Below, piece after piece: positions 53,826 through 63,361 of a stretch of DNA of 64,000 nt (positions are counted from its first letter, which is position 1; every line of letters starts with the position of its first letter). This DNA comes from an uncultured Lachnospiraceae bacterium. GTDB lineage: Bacteria > Bacillota > Clostridia > Lachnospirales > Lachnospiraceae. The notes under the pieces were generated by a model. That model was not told where the DNA came from. It searched no databases and saw nothing but the letters and a program-made list of their open reading frames with translations. A program made the translations under genes and the position numbers. Location of the stretch: NCBI GenBank assembly GCA_902781505.1, contig CACZJL010000001.1, positions 167,617 to 231,616 of the forward strand, in the 5' to 3' direction.

Positions 53826-54920
53826 TTAGCCTTCCTTAGATACAAGGTAACCCTTTGCTCTTAAGAGTTCTGCGATTTCAACAGCGCCGCCTGCAGCACC
53901 GCGAAGAGTGTTATGAGACAGACCAACGAACTTGTAATCAAATACAGAATCTTCTCTTAAACGGCCAAGGGAGATTCCCATTCCGTTCTCAAAGTTTACA
54001 TCAAGGCGAACCTGTGGACGATCATCATCCTCAAGGTACTGAATGAAGTGTTCAGGAGCACTTGGAAGGTCAAGCTCCTGAGGGAGTGCCTTGTAGTTTC
54101 TCCATGCTTCGATAATCTGCTCCTTTGTTGGCTTCTTTTCGAAGTTAACAAATACAGCAGCTGTATGTCCGTTTAATACAGGAACTCTGATGCACTGGCA
54201 TGTGATAACCGGCTCTGTTGCCGGAACAATCTTTCCATCAACAATGTTACCCCAGAGACGAAGAGGTTCCTTCTCAGACTTCTCTTCCTCACCGCCGATG
54301 TAAGGGATGATATTTCCTTCCATTTCCGGCCACTGGGCAAATGTCTTACCAGCACCGGAAATAGCCTGGTATGTTGTAGCAACAACAAGCTTTGGCTTAA
54401 ACTCCTTTAAAGCGTTCAGAGCCGGTGTGTAGCTCTGGATGGAGCAATTAGGCTTAACGCAGATAAATCCACGCTCTGTACCAAGTCTCTTTCTCTGAGC
54501 TTCGATAACTTCAAGGTGCTCAGGGTTAATTTCCGGAACTACCATAGGAACATCCGGTGTCCAACGGTTAGCACTGTTGTTGGAAACAACAGGAACTTCT
54601 GCCTTAGCATACTTCTCTTCTAATGCCTTGATCTGATCCTTTGGCATGTTTACTGCGCAGAATACGAAATCAACGCTTGCACAGATCTTATCAAAATCTG
54701 CATCCATATCATAAACCGGCATATCCTTAACATACTCAGGTGTAGGAACATCCATCTTCCATCTGCCTTCAACAGCTTCTGCATAAGGCTTACCTGCAGA
54801 TCTGCCTGAAGCAGCAACTAATACAGGCTCGAACCAAGGATGATTCTCAAGTAATAAAATAAATCTCTGTCCTACCATACCTGTAGCACCAAGGATACCA
54901 ACTCTTAACTTATCGCTCAT
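53826..54920 (-). CDS. asd: Aspartate-semialdehyde dehydrogenase
   Basis: 364 residues. NADP-dependent reduction of aspartyl phosphate in the path to lysine/diaminopimelate, methionine and threonine. GILGATGMVGQRF is the dinucleotide loop (about 8-20), and the catalytic cysteine is in VKPNCSIQSYTP (about 158). The 364-residue size and SGAGKTFAQWPEM block place it in the archaeal/fungal-type class rather than the E. coli type. Ribosome site GAGGAA before ATG. Confidence 0.95.
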   Translation of the reverse strand: MSDKLRVGILGATGMVGQRFILLLENHPWFEPVLVAASGRSAGKPYAEAVEGRWKMDVPTPEYVKDMPVYDMDADFDKICASVDFVFCAVNMPKDQIKALEEKYAKAEVPVVSNNSANRWTPDVPMVVPEINPEHLEVIEAQRKRLGTERGFICVKPNCSIQSYTPALNALKEFKPKLVVATTYQAISGAGKTFAQWPEMEGNIIPYIGGEEEKSEKEPLRLWGNIVDGKIVPATEPVITCQCIRVPVLNGHTAAVFVNFEKKPTKEQIIEAWRNYKALPQELDLPSAPEHFIQYLEDDDRPQVRLDVNFENGMGISLGRLREDSVFDYKFVGLSHNTLRGAAGGAVEIAELLRAKGYLVSKEG

Positions 54921-54980
54921 TTAAAACTTCCTCCACATTATTCTGTCCGCGTGTTGCGTACATATGTCTTTACTGTACAG

Positions 54981-55009
54981 ATATTACCATAACACTTTCG
55001 TGTATGCAA
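54981..55009 (-). promoter_or_regulatory. Promoter of asd
   Basis: -35 TTGCAT (complement of 55004-55009), 17-base spacer, -10 TAATAT (54981-54986), about 60 bases before the ATG. Confidence 0.7.
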
Positions 55010-55058
55010 GTGAATCGGCCGCAAAAATTGTATTTAATTCAGTACATTAAATTGCAGA

Positions 55059-55086
55059 CGCGCCGAAGGAATCAACCCTCGGCGCG
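55059..55086 (-). terminator. Terminator-like hairpin after the phosphoesterase gene
   Basis: GC-rich stem CGCGCCGAGG/CCTTCGGCGCG (55059-55069 with 55076-55086) 26 bases after the stop of the phosphoesterase gene; the downstream T-tract is poor. Confidence 0.7.
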
Positions 55087-55111
55087 CAATCTGTTATTTT
55101 AATCTTCGAAG

Positions 55112-55702
55112 TCAGATTTCAAGAATGTAGTTTTTATAGGTATTTACAATCTTTGTTCCATTATATTCCTGTTCTCTCTTAAAGCCTGCACCATACGTCT
55201 TGTGTACGTGACCATGCATCATATATTTCGGATGATACTTATCCATAAATTCCTTAAAGGCTTCAAATCCCTGATGGCATAAATCCTTCTCATCTCCGAG
55301 TCCCTGCGCCGGCGCATGGGTAACCAGAATATCCACGTCTTTGAGCTTCATCCTCTTCAGCTTCATCTTCGTGATTCTGGCCTTCATCTGCATGTTTGTA
55401 TACTGATTGACGCCCGGCTTATACCGCATGGATCCACCAAGGCCGCAAATCCTAAGTCCTTTAAAGGTCACAACCTTATCTTCAATGCATTCGCATCCAC
55501 CCGGAGGATCTGTTTCGTAGATATCATCATGATTTCCCTTAATGTACATAATCGGAATGCTTGTCATGGAGGAGAAGAACGTCAGATATTGAGGTTTTAA
55601 ATCTCCGCAGGAAATAATCAAATCAATCCCCGCCAGCTTTTCCTTTTCGTAATAATCCCAGTAATATGGATCTTCAACGTCTGCTAAAAATAAAATTTTC
55701 AT
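55112..55702 (-). CDS. Calcineurin-like metallophosphoesterase
   Basis: 196 residues with the complete metallophosphoesterase motif set: LADVEDP (Asp), SCGDL, KGNHDD, VTHAPAQ and MHGHVH. Two metal ions are expected in the active site; substrates in the family range from cyclic nucleotides to phosphoproteins and nucleotides. It starts 3 bases after the end of the ParB-BMP fusion gene, so the two are cotranscribed and probably cooperate in a nucleotide-related pathway. Confidence 0.85.
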   Translation of the reverse strand: MKILFLADVEDPYYWDYYEKEKLAGIDLIISCGDLKPQYLTFFSSMTSIPIMYIKGNHDDIYETDPPGGCECIEDKVVTFKGLRICGLGGSMRYKPGVNQYTNMQMKARITKMKLKRMKLKDVDILVTHAPAQGLGDEKDLCHQGFEAFKEFMDKYHPKYMMHGHVHKTYGAGFKREQEYNGTKIVNTYKNYILEI

Positions 55703-55705
55703 ACT

Positions 55706-57640
55706 TTAATCCTCCGGCCTGATTACACCCTGCTCCATTACACGGATTCGGGCCGGCTCGTTTAATTCCTCATACTTTGGAAGGCGGCCGATAACATTTT
55801 CCAGGAGATAGTCCATTGAAATAATCTCTTCCGGAGTCAGTTCTTCTCCTTCTTCACTCACAATTTCACCATTCTGGTTTTTGAGTTCACCACTGAAGAT
55901 GTGATACCTCTCCTGAATGATCGAATCCCTGATAATCTCGACAAGTCGTCTGGTGTCCTTCGGAACATTATCAGACATAATAAACTCAATTGCCTCTGCT
56001 GACAGACCCCACCAGTAATTTAAGGATCTCACACTTCCCGAAGGAGCCTGCTTGTCCCACGAGCCATTCACAATCGACTCAATCAGCTGCTGATAGAAAT
56101 TGCCCCAATGCCACAGCGTCATGGCCAGATGTACGCTGCGGTCGCCCTTTAACTGATACAGGCCAAACTGTCTGCGATCCCTTCCCGGTGTAATCATGTC
56201 CTGATCGGATACAATATCGACGCCATACTTATGGAACGCCTCATCGTAATTGCTGTCCTTCACTCCCGTCCATTCAACATAAACAACAGCTTCCGGATTC
56301 ACCATCTTAGCACCTCTGGCAAATGCATTGATGTCAGACAACGTTCCTCTTACCGGACTTCCTGCAACAAATCCAATCTTATTCGTTTTCGTAAGGGCAC
56401 CCGCAATCAGGCCTGATAGAAACTTAGCTTCATACATTCTGGCAAAGTAGGTTCGAATCGCCTCATGACTTGCATCAAGGGAGCAGTTTAAAATCTTCAC
56501 GTCAGGATGCGCAATGGCCTCCTTTACGCTGTTTAAAACCATCGTACTCGAAGTCACAAAAATCAAATTGCAGCCCTGATAGATTAAAGCTTCAATTGCC
56601 TCATCATCATTAACTCCCGGACGAATATTCTCCTCAACAAAGGTCTCAAGTTCATTGTTGAACACATCTTCCAGGTACTTTCTTCCAAGTTCATGTCCAT
56701 ACACCCACTGAGAATCCTGAGGTGAGAACTCATAGACAAAGCCAACCTTTAACTTATCTACACTTAAACCGCCCGGAATCAGATAACTTAAGAGATTCTT
56801 TTTGGTCACCTTCTCCGGATTCAGCTTCAGCTCTACTGCCGTGTCCGCAGCTTCATCGAGAAGTTCGAACTCCGACCAGTACTTTGCCACGTACTTCGCC
56901 ATCTCCTTCGGCGAATAATGCACCACCTCATCATAGTTCTGAATATGAATCAGGCGCAGGTACGCATCTGCCGTAGGATAGCTAAATCTGTCGCCACCTC
57001 TTGCCTTAAAGGCATTCGCGAAACGAAGGAAGCTTGAAACAAGATTTTCTCTTGCAATCTCATCCATCTCCTCTCCCGGCTTAATTCCGACGAGGTTCAT
57101 CAGACTCTTAAAAGACCCTGGCTTAGAGAAATAGATATCATTCATATGCGTGCATTCAAAGAATTCCATGAATTCATAATAAATCTGCACATCCGGATTA
57201 CTGCTCATAACCGGAACTTTTCGAATAACTTCCGCACGAATCGTCACCGCGCCGAAATACTTCATCACAGAAACACGCTTATTTCCCTCGATGACATAAA
57301 AACGGTTCATAAATTCAAACACCTTAATCGGGTCATGAATTCCTTCATTTACCTGGCTGTTTGACAGAGCTGTCCACTTCGCGGAAAACTCCGAACCCGT
57401 CTCCATAATTGGCATAAAGTTCGCGGCAAATGCCTGTGTTCTTCCTTCATGTGCCGTACCAACTACAAGTCTTAACGGAATACTATAGGTGCCAAGATCC
57501 TGCTCATTTCTGATTTCAATCTTAGAGTTTGAAATAATCTGATCTAACACAGGAAGATACGGATATCTGCCCTTATACGTGCAGGCATGATACTCCTTTT
57601 TCCCCTGTTTTAACGCCTCGTTATAATCTAAAGCTGACAT
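55706..57640 (-). CDS. ParB-like domain fused to BMP/PnrA-like nucleoside-binding domain
   Basis: 644 residues, no signal peptide or lipobox. The N-terminal ~190 residues contain a ParB/sulfiredoxin-like block (HDPIKVFEFMNRFYVIEGNK, RVSVMKYFGA). A helical linker follows (about 190-300). Residues 305-570 are a BMP-type periplasmic-binding fold (LKVGFVYEFSPQDSQWVYGH; NKIGFVAGSPVRGTLSDINAF), known in PnrA/BmpA for purine nucleosides. Normally that domain is an exported lipoprotein; here it is cytosolic. A sensor or regulator of nucleosides is the likely role. The adjacent gene encodes a phosphoesterase. Confidence 0.8.
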   Translation of the reverse strand: MSALDYNEALKQGKKEYHACTYKGRYPYLPVLDQIISNSKIEIRNEQDLGTYSIPLRLVVGTAHEGRTQAFAANFMPIMETGSEFSAKWTALSNSQVNEGIHDPIKVFEFMNRFYVIEGNKRVSVMKYFGAVTIRAEVIRKVPVMSSNPDVQIYYEFMEFFECTHMNDIYFSKPGSFKSLMNLVGIKPGEEMDEIARENLVSSFLRFANAFKARGGDRFSYPTADAYLRLIHIQNYDEVVHYSPKEMAKYVAKYWSEFELLDEAADTAVELKLNPEKVTKKNLLSYLIPGGLSVDKLKVGFVYEFSPQDSQWVYGHELGRKYLEDVFNNELETFVEENIRPGVNDDEAIEALIYQGCNLIFVTSSTMVLNSVKEAIAHPDVKILNCSLDASHEAIRTYFARMYEAKFLSGLIAGALTKTNKIGFVAGSPVRGTLSDINAFARGAKMVNPEAVVYVEWTGVKDSNYDEAFHKYGVDIVSDQDMITPGRDRRQFGLYQLKGDRSVHLAMTLWHWGNFYQQLIESIVNGSWDKQAPSGSVRSLNYWWGLSAEAIEFIMSDNVPKDTRRLVEIIRDSIIQERYHIFSGELKNQNGEIVSEEGEELTPEEIISMDYLLENVIGRLPKYEELNEPARIRVMEQGVIRPED

Positions 57641-57706
57641 ATGTCGTGCCTCCCTTTCCCTGTTTTCCTTCCCCTTTTATCAATAAAAGCAATTTGAATC
57701 GATCTC

Positions 57707-58852
57707 TTACTCATTTCCCGTAAGCATTCCAAAATCAGTATCCGTCTTAACCTGAAATGTGAAGTCCGGATATATTTCCTTAAGCTTATTAACGACTCGT
57801 TCTGTTACAGCAAGACGATCTTCTGCCTCAAAGTCAACCACGACGTCAAATCGAATTTCCTTCTCGCCCTGGTTTAAGTAAAAACCGTGCACCTGTTCCA
57901 CATGCGGCTCAGATAACGCAATCTCCAAAACCTGATTTCTGCATGCAATCACAGTCTCATCATGACCATTTACCGAGTAAATACCAACTCCCGTAAGAGA
58001 AACATCGAATTCACTCTTCACCCGGTCCGTGATATGTCTTGTCTTTCGGTCTAACTCATCAATGGAAAGTGTCTCATCGACAGCAATATGAACCGAACCT
58101 GTGTACGAATCAGGACCATAGTTATGAAGTACAAGATCATATACACCATGAATTCCCGGCTCCTGTCTGATTGCTTTCTTAATATCGATTGCAAGCTGCT
58201 CATCCATACGCTCACCAAGCATGGAAGAAAAAATGTTCTTAAGCAGAAGAACACCGCCGATTACAATCGTTACTGAAACAATGGTAGCAATGTAGCCATT
58301 GATATTAATGTGAAGAATGAGATATGTCAGCGCAGAAACAAGGGTTGCAGCTGAAAGAATCGCATGCTTCACCTCGGTCTTACCAACCTGCTTTAACGCT
58401 CTTGAATTATAATGAGTACCGGTGTGAATATCATGCCGGCCAACCAAAATACGGGTCACCATACTGATACCGACAATGATAAGCGAAAGTACTGTGATAT
58501 GCGGATGGGACGGATCTGCGATTTCCTTAACCCCTTCCGCTACACCGGTGATACCGGCCTGAGTCACAAACAGCGCTACAAGTAGCTCCGCTAAGTATTC
58601 CACTCTTCCAAAACCGAACGGATGCTTTTTAGTCGCAGGTTTTCCTGCCAGATACGTACCAAGCACAGTAATTACGGCATTTCCGGCTTCCGTTACATGA
58701 GAAAGACCATCGATAATCATCGTTACCGAACCAACAATCACACCCTCAATTGCCTCCAGTAAAGCCAGTGCGATACTCGCCCCCGCGGCTACTGAGCCAA
58801 CCTTGATAATTTCTCTTTTTCTGTCATCCAGATTATTTAAGATACGCTTCAT
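57707..58852 (-). CDS. Cation diffusion facilitator family transporter
   Basis: 381 residues from ATG 58852 (MKRILNNLDDRKREIIK), with GGAG 7 bases upstream. Six membrane segments (about 15-200), with HPFGFGRVEYLAELLVAL typical of CDF proteins, then a cytosolic C-terminal metal-binding domain (about 210-300) and an extra ~80-residue ferredoxin-like domain. The metal-binding DxxxD of TM2 reads DGLSH. Metal specificity cannot be read from this. Follows GNAT by 4 bases. Confidence 0.88.
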   Translation of the reverse strand: MKRILNNLDDRKREIIKVGSVAAGASIALALLEAIEGVIVGSVTMIIDGLSHVTEAGNAVITVLGTYLAGKPATKKHPFGFGRVEYLAELLVALFVTQAGITGVAEGVKEIADPSHPHITVLSLIIVGISMVTRILVGRHDIHTGTHYNSRALKQVGKTEVKHAILSAATLVSALTYLILHININGYIATIVSVTIVIGGVLLLKNIFSSMLGERMDEQLAIDIKKAIRQEPGIHGVYDLVLHNYGPDSYTGSVHIAVDETLSIDELDRKTRHITDRVKSEFDVSLTGVGIYSVNGHDETVIACRNQVLEIALSEPHVEQVHGFYLNQGEKEIRFDVVVDFEAEDRLAVTERVVNKLKEIYPDFTFQVKTDTDFGMLTGNE

Positions 58853-58856
58853 TTTG

Positions 58857-59423
58857 TTACTCCATAATACAAACATTTCTAGCATACTGCGCATCGCTTA
58901 ATACATCACGATAATGCATTTCGTAAAGTTTCGCAACCTCTTCCCGGCTGTGCACCATACCCCCAACAGGAATCTCAAGCAATTTAAATGGCACCGTAAA
59001 CGTAACCGTCTTCACATCACTGTCTCGCACCTCGTTTCGAAGATAAAAGCAAAGCCGCCTCTCCTGTAATTCCCTGGAATCCAAAGACACCGCTCTTTCC
59101 GGGTCCTCAACCTCTAAGATAATACTCTCCGCGTCCTTGTAGAATTCACGAAGTGATGAAAGAACGCGGGATCCAATCCCTGCATTGCGTTTTTCGGGAA
59201 GAACGGAGAAATAATCAAGTAAATAGTCCGCTCCTGCCTTCTGAAAGAAGGTATATCCCACAAAAACATCATCATCAAATACACCAAGCGGGTCATATTT
59301 TCCCGCCTCGCACAAATCTAAGATCATTCCAAGCGGCTTTCGCTCTTCCTTCACAAAATCCCTGACCATTCTCTCGTCATAAAGTCTGCTCACCTCAGAC
59401 TTCGACAACCTTTTGAATTCCAT
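58857..59423 (-). CDS. GNAT-family N-acetyltransferase
   Basis: 188 residues from ATG 59423 (MEFKRLSKSEVSRLY), with GGAG upstream. The acetyl-CoA loop VLPEKRNAGIGSRVL (about residues 83-97) carries the R/Q-x-x-G-x-G/A signature. It overlaps the end of the MATE gene by 34 bases and is followed at once by the CDF gene, so the three form one unit. The acceptor substrate is unknown. Confidence 0.85.
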   Translation of the reverse strand: MEFKRLSKSEVSRLYDERMVRDFVKEERKPLGMILDLCEAGKYDPLGVFDDDVFVGYTFFQKAGADYLLDYFSVLPEKRNAGIGSRVLSSLREFYKDAESIILEVEDPERAVSLDSRELQERRLCFYLRNEVRDSDVKTVTFTVPFKLLEIPVGGMVHSREEVAKLYEMHYRDVLSDAQYARNVCIME

Positions 59424-60697
59424 GTCTTCTCCATTAACAAACCCAAAACCATAATCGTTACCGCTTCCGATGCAAGAAACGACAACCATACCCCATTCAT
59501 TCCGAAAGTAAGTCCAAAGCCCACGGCAAATGCCGAGATAAGCAATACTCCTCTTAACATAGAGCCGACGAACACGGGCAAATCCTTACCTGTTGCAGAA
59601 TAATAGCCAATTAAAACAATATTGATACCCGCAACCGGAAAACCTGTGAAATACAGTCTCATACCATTGCCGGCAAGTTGCGCCATAGCAGCATCCTTTT
59701 CACTGTTAAATACAGATACCAAAGGATCTGTAAACAGGAAGCTAATGGCAACAAAGACCAATGCCGCAGAAAAGGCTATCACAAGCCCCACTTTTAAAAT
59801 CTTTTCCGCCTCCTGCTTCTTTCCCTGAGCAAAAGACCGTGACATCAGCGGCTGCAGGCCCTGCGCAATTCCATTGAATATACAGATACAAACCAGAGCG
59901 ATATTCGTAATAATTCCATACGCCGCGACTGCCACATTCCCGCCCAAATACAGCATCAGGAAGTTAAAAACGCCGGAAGTCACGGCGTTTGAGAACTCTC
60001 CGATAAAACCGGAGACACCGAGACTGCAGCTTTTCAGCAGAAGACGTACTTCCGGAGGCTTAATACGAAATCCGACGGTATTCTTTTTACCCAGAAAATG
60101 GATCAGACAAATCAGCATCGAAATCAGAGGACACGTAACGGTTGCCAGCGCAGCTCCCTTAAATCCAAGTCCAAGCGGAAACATAAACACATAGTCAAAC
60201 ACGATATTATAAAAACTTCCGACGAGTGCTCCAACCATCGCAATTCCTGTCGCATGATCATTTCTGGCAAATGCAGTGAATACGTAATTGCACATAAAAA
60301 GCGGCGAGCCGATAAACACCAATCTCAGATAATCCTTACCCATTTCAGCCAGTACCGCATCCGCACCGAGTAGCTTAAGCACCCCATCCGGGCTAAAAAT
60401 TCCAATCAGAATAAATGGCAGCGACAGGATAAGCCCCCAGGTCACAGCCTGAAAGAAATAATACTCAACGTCACTTCCGGTACTCTTACGAAGCGAATAC
60501 ACAACAGCAAATCCGAGTCCCAGCATCTGTCCGATTGCATAAATCAGACCATATACCGGAATTGTAAGATTTAAAACAGCCAGTCCGTCAGCACCAAATC
60601 CCTTCGCAATGAAAAACGTATCGGCAAGAATATACAACGACACACCAATCATGCCAAATACGCTCTGGGACACATATTTTGCAATTGTTTTAAGCAC
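59390..60697 (-). CDS. MATE-family multidrug/organic cation exporter
   Basis: 435 residues with 12 membrane segments. The start is GTG 60697, with GGAGG 5 bases before it; a TTG at 60709 lies in the ribosome site. Family features: SVFGMIGVSLYILADTFFIAKG (TM1) and internal repeat at about residue 230. Exports drugs or metabolites using Na+ or H+ gradient. Promoter at 60750-60777, right after the mmuM terminator. First gene of MATE-GNAT-CDF. Confidence 0.9.
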   Translation of the reverse strand: MLKTIAKYVSQSVFGMIGVSLYILADTFFIAKGFGADGLAVLNLTIPVYGLIYAIGQMLGLGFAVVYSLRKSTGSDVEYYFFQAVTWGLILSLPFILIGIFSPDGVLKLLGADAVLAEMGKDYLRLVFIGSPLFMCNYVFTAFARNDHATGIAMVGALVGSFYNIVFDYVFMFPLGLGFKGAALATVTCPLISMLICLIHFLGKKNTVGFRIKPPEVRLLLKSCSLGVSGFIGEFSNAVTSGVFNFLMLYLGGNVAVAAYGIITNIALVCICIFNGIAQGLQPLMSRSFAQGKKQEAEKILKVGLVIAFSAALVFVAISFLFTDPLVSVFNSEKDAAMAQLAGNGMRLYFTGFPVAGINIVLIGYYSATGKDLPVFVGSMLRGVLLISAFAVGFGLTFGMNGVWLSFLASEAVTIMVLGLLMEKTWNSKGCRSLR

Positions 60698-60749
60698 AAA
60701 AACCTCCAAAACTTAACATTTCACGTTATCACCCAGCCTTTGGTTCGCT

Positions 60750-60777
60750 ATTATACCATGGATTTCATTAAATGCAA
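60750..60777 (-). promoter_or_regulatory. Promoter of MATE-GNAT-CDF
   Basis: -35 TTGCAT (complement of 60772-60777), 16-base spacer, -10 TATAAT (60750-60755). The -35 overlaps the T-tract of the mmuM terminator. Confidence 0.72.
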
Positions 60778-60798
60778 AAAGCGGGTCACGCCCCGCTT
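60774..60798 (-). terminator. Terminator of mmuM
   Basis: Stem AAGCGGG/CCCGCTT (60779-60785 with 60792-60798) with TTTTTG tail on the minus strand, 18 bases after the mmuM stop. Confidence 0.85.
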
Positions 60799-60815
60799 CA
60801 ATCAGTTCAACCTTC

Positions 60816-61751
60816 TTACAGATTCTGACTCAACTCAGATATCTTTTGAATATCTTCCGGCTTCGTTCTGCAGCATCCGCCAATCATACCTGCTCCGGCA
60901 TCCTTCCAGCCACGAAGTCTCTCGGCAAATGTCATGCCATCCTTTGCCCCAAGCCAGATTTTTCTGATGCCATCGTAGGTCTCTCCTGAATTCGGGTACA
61001 CACATATATCCCCGTCCCAGACAGAGCGCAGTCTGGTAATAATCTCCTGCACATATTCCGGTGGAGTGCAGTTTACTCCAATCGCCTTAAGATGTGAAAG
61101 TCCTTTCAGTCCTTCTGCTACCTCTTCCAATGCTGTTCCATCAGAAATTTCTCTTGCATTTCGAAAGGTGAAGCTAATCCAGTAATCTGCCCCAAGTTCT
61201 TCTAACAATTCAGCACAGGCTCTTGCTTCATCTAGCTTTGGCATAGTTTCAACAGCAAAAATCTCAGCTCCGGCTTCAAGGAGAATCTGCATTCTTCTCT
61301 GATGAAACTCACGATACTCCTCTTTCGTTAGATAATAATTGCCGGTATACTCACTTCCATCCGCGAGAAAAGCTCCGTAAGGGCCGATATCTCCGGCAAC
61401 CATCGGATACGGGCGATTGTGAGCCTTTCCGTCCTCGTTCCGCCACCGCTCTCTTGCTTCCTTAGCAAGTTCCATAGACTTTTTGATCAGCTCAACAGCT
61501 TCTTCCTCACTGTAACCGGCAGCCAGAAATCCCGGAATACTCGCCTGATAGCTTGCACAGGTTACAATATCAGCACCTGCCTTAAAATAATCATAATGAA
61601 TCTGACGAATTGCATCAGGATTCTCCTTTAAAAGCTTTGCACTCCAAAGAGCGTCTGAGACATTAAAACCTCTTCTTTCAAGCTCCGTTCCCATTGGTCC
61701 ATCCAGCACAATCAGAGATTTTGCTTTTTTTAACTTGTCAAATTTACTCAT
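60816..61751 (-). CDS. mmuM: Homocysteine S-methyltransferase
   Basis: 311 residues from ATG 61751, with GAGGTG upstream. Methylates homocysteine to methionine using S-methylmethionine or SAM. Zinc ligands are in GVNCTPP (about residue 230) and GGCCRTKP (about 296-303); VLDGPMGTELERRG is the N-terminal block. It follows the AGCS transporter by 29 bases. Distinct from MetH or MetE. Confidence 0.9.
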   Translation of the reverse strand: MSKFDKLKKAKSLIVLDGPMGTELERRGFNVSDALWSAKLLKENPDAIRQIHYDYFKAGADIVTCASYQASIPGFLAAGYSEEEAVELIKKSMELAKEARERWRNEDGKAHNRPYPMVAGDIGPYGAFLADGSEYTGNYYLTKEEYREFHQRRMQILLEAGAEIFAVETMPKLDEARACAELLEELGADYWISFTFRNAREISDGTALEEVAEGLKGLSHLKAIGVNCTPPEYVQEIITRLRSVWDGDICVYPNSGETYDGIRKIWLGAKDGMTFAERLRGWKDAGAGMIGGCCRTKPEDIQKISELSQNL

Positions 61752-61780
61752 AAATGTATTCACCTCAAAAAACTTATCTG

Positions 61781-63232
61781 TTACTCATGAAAAGTACCAG
61801 TCACCGGATTCTCCGTGTCAACAGCACAGTCATAGCTGACCACTTCCGGTTTTTCTTTACGTTCCTGTGCCGGCACATATCTCTCCCAGAAATCGTCGAA
61901 CAGGCGGAAGATTTCCTTCCTCTTCGCAGCAATAATAAAAATCGTAATCAAAACATAAACCGCTGACAGAATATCGGTAAATGCCCACAGTGTATCTGCC
62001 TGAATGTTATAAAACACAACACACGGAATCATATAATAAATCATATAAACCGGACGCAGTCTGCGATTCAGCTCCGTGTCACCAAAGGTGTAATTCACCG
62101 ACTTCTCACAGGTATAATACATACCAATGATTGTCGTCCAGGCAAATATTGCAATTGCAATGGCAGTCATCTTTCCGCCAAACGCTCCATAAGCCTCCCG
62201 AAATGCGATGGTTGTCAGTGCACCGGAAGTTGCATCACTGGTCGTATAAGCACCTGTAATAATAATGGTAAATGCTGTGACAGAACAGATAATCATGGTA
62301 TCGAGCGTAATTTCTCCCCAGCCCCATACAGACTGTCTTACCGGATGGTCCGTCTGTGCCGGTGCGTGTGCAATCATACCGTAACCGGTACCAGCATCAT
62401 TAGAATAAATTCCTCGCGCAACACCGTACTGAATGGCATCTCTGACCGTCGCACCTGCGAATCCACCTGCAGCAGCGACCGGATTAAATGCACTCTTAAC
62501 GATAAGCGCAACAACCTCAGGAATTCTCTGCAAATTCAAGACAATAACCCCCAGTCCCATCAGAAGATAAAGACTTGCCATAATCGGAACCGCCTTAGAC
62601 ATCACATCAGAAATTCTTTTCAACCCGCCCCAGATTGTTACAAGACAGGTAAGGCCTATCACGATATCAACAATCAGTGGATCCGTACCAAATGCCTCTT
62701 TCATGGAACTTGTCACCGCTTCTGTCTGAACAGAGCACGTCCATGGTCCAAACAGGAAGCAGAATACCGCAAACACAACCGCTCCCCTCTTCCAGCCAAA
62801 TGCATTTTTTAAAACAAAGGAACGATCACAGACATATTCATCCATCGACTTCTTATAATGTTCACGGTACCTTTGGCCAATGATAATCTCACATGCCTTG
62901 GTTGACATTCCGAAGAACGCAGACACCCACATCCAGATTAAGGCACCAGGACCACCACTGACAATAGCGGTTGCAACACCGCTGATATTACCGGTTCCAA
63001 CCGTATTAGCAAGTGCCGTACACGCTGCCTTGAAACCGGAGACTGTTCCAACTCCGCTTCCACCGGAAAACATCTTTCCAAACGTATTCTTAAAGTTAAA
63101 TCCAATCTTTCTCTGATATCGAAATCCGAATCGAATCGAAAGTAATACACCGGTAACAAACACAAGCACCGTCATCGGTGCGCCCCAGAGCACTCCATCA
63201 AGCCATTCCAAAAATGCACTGATTGATTCCAT
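61781..63232 (-). CDS. AGCS-family sodium:amino acid symporter
   Basis: 484 residues from ATG 63232 (MESISAFLEWLDG), with GAGGTGG upstream. About 11 membrane segments with AGCS hallmarks: FKAACTALANTVGTGNISGVATAI (about 72-95) and GIYSNDAGTGYGMIAHAPAQTDHPVRQ (about 278-304). The family imports alanine, glycine or related amino acids with Na+. Being cotranscribed with mmuM, it may bring in a sulfur amino acid such as methionine or S-methylmethionine; this is inference. Confidence 0.9.
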   Translation of the reverse strand: MESISAFLEWLDGVLWGAPMTVLVFVTGVLLSIRFGFRYQRKIGFNFKNTFGKMFSGGSGVGTVSGFKAACTALANTVGTGNISGVATAIVSGGPGALIWMWVSAFFGMSTKACEIIIGQRYREHYKKSMDEYVCDRSFVLKNAFGWKRGAVVFAVFCFLFGPWTCSVQTEAVTSSMKEAFGTDPLIVDIVIGLTCLVTIWGGLKRISDVMSKAVPIMASLYLLMGLGVIVLNLQRIPEVVALIVKSAFNPVAAAGGFAGATVRDAIQYGVARGIYSNDAGTGYGMIAHAPAQTDHPVRQSVWGWGEITLDTMIICSVTAFTIIITGAYTTSDATSGALTTIAFREAYGAFGGKMTAIAIAIFAWTTIIGMYYTCEKSVNYTFGDTELNRRLRPVYMIYYMIPCVVFYNIQADTLWAFTDILSAVYVLITIFIIAAKRKEIFRLFDDFWERYVPAQERKEKPEVVSYDCAVDTENPVTGTFHE

Positions 63233-63276
63233 AAATTCTGCCCACCTCAATATTTTAATCACACTAAGCTAATGTC

Positions 63277-63306
63277 ATTATATCGTGAGACAGTAAGTTC
63301 TGTAAA
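63277..63306 (-). promoter_or_regulatory. Promoter of AGCS-mmuM
   Basis: -35 TTTACA (complement of 63301-63306), 18-base spacer, -10 TATAAT (63277-63282), about 45 bases before ATG. No room for a SAM riboswitch. Confidence 0.8.
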
Positions 63307-63361
63307 ACAAAAATACATCCAAATACAAGAAAACCGCCCTGTATTACCGGAAGATTCCTTC

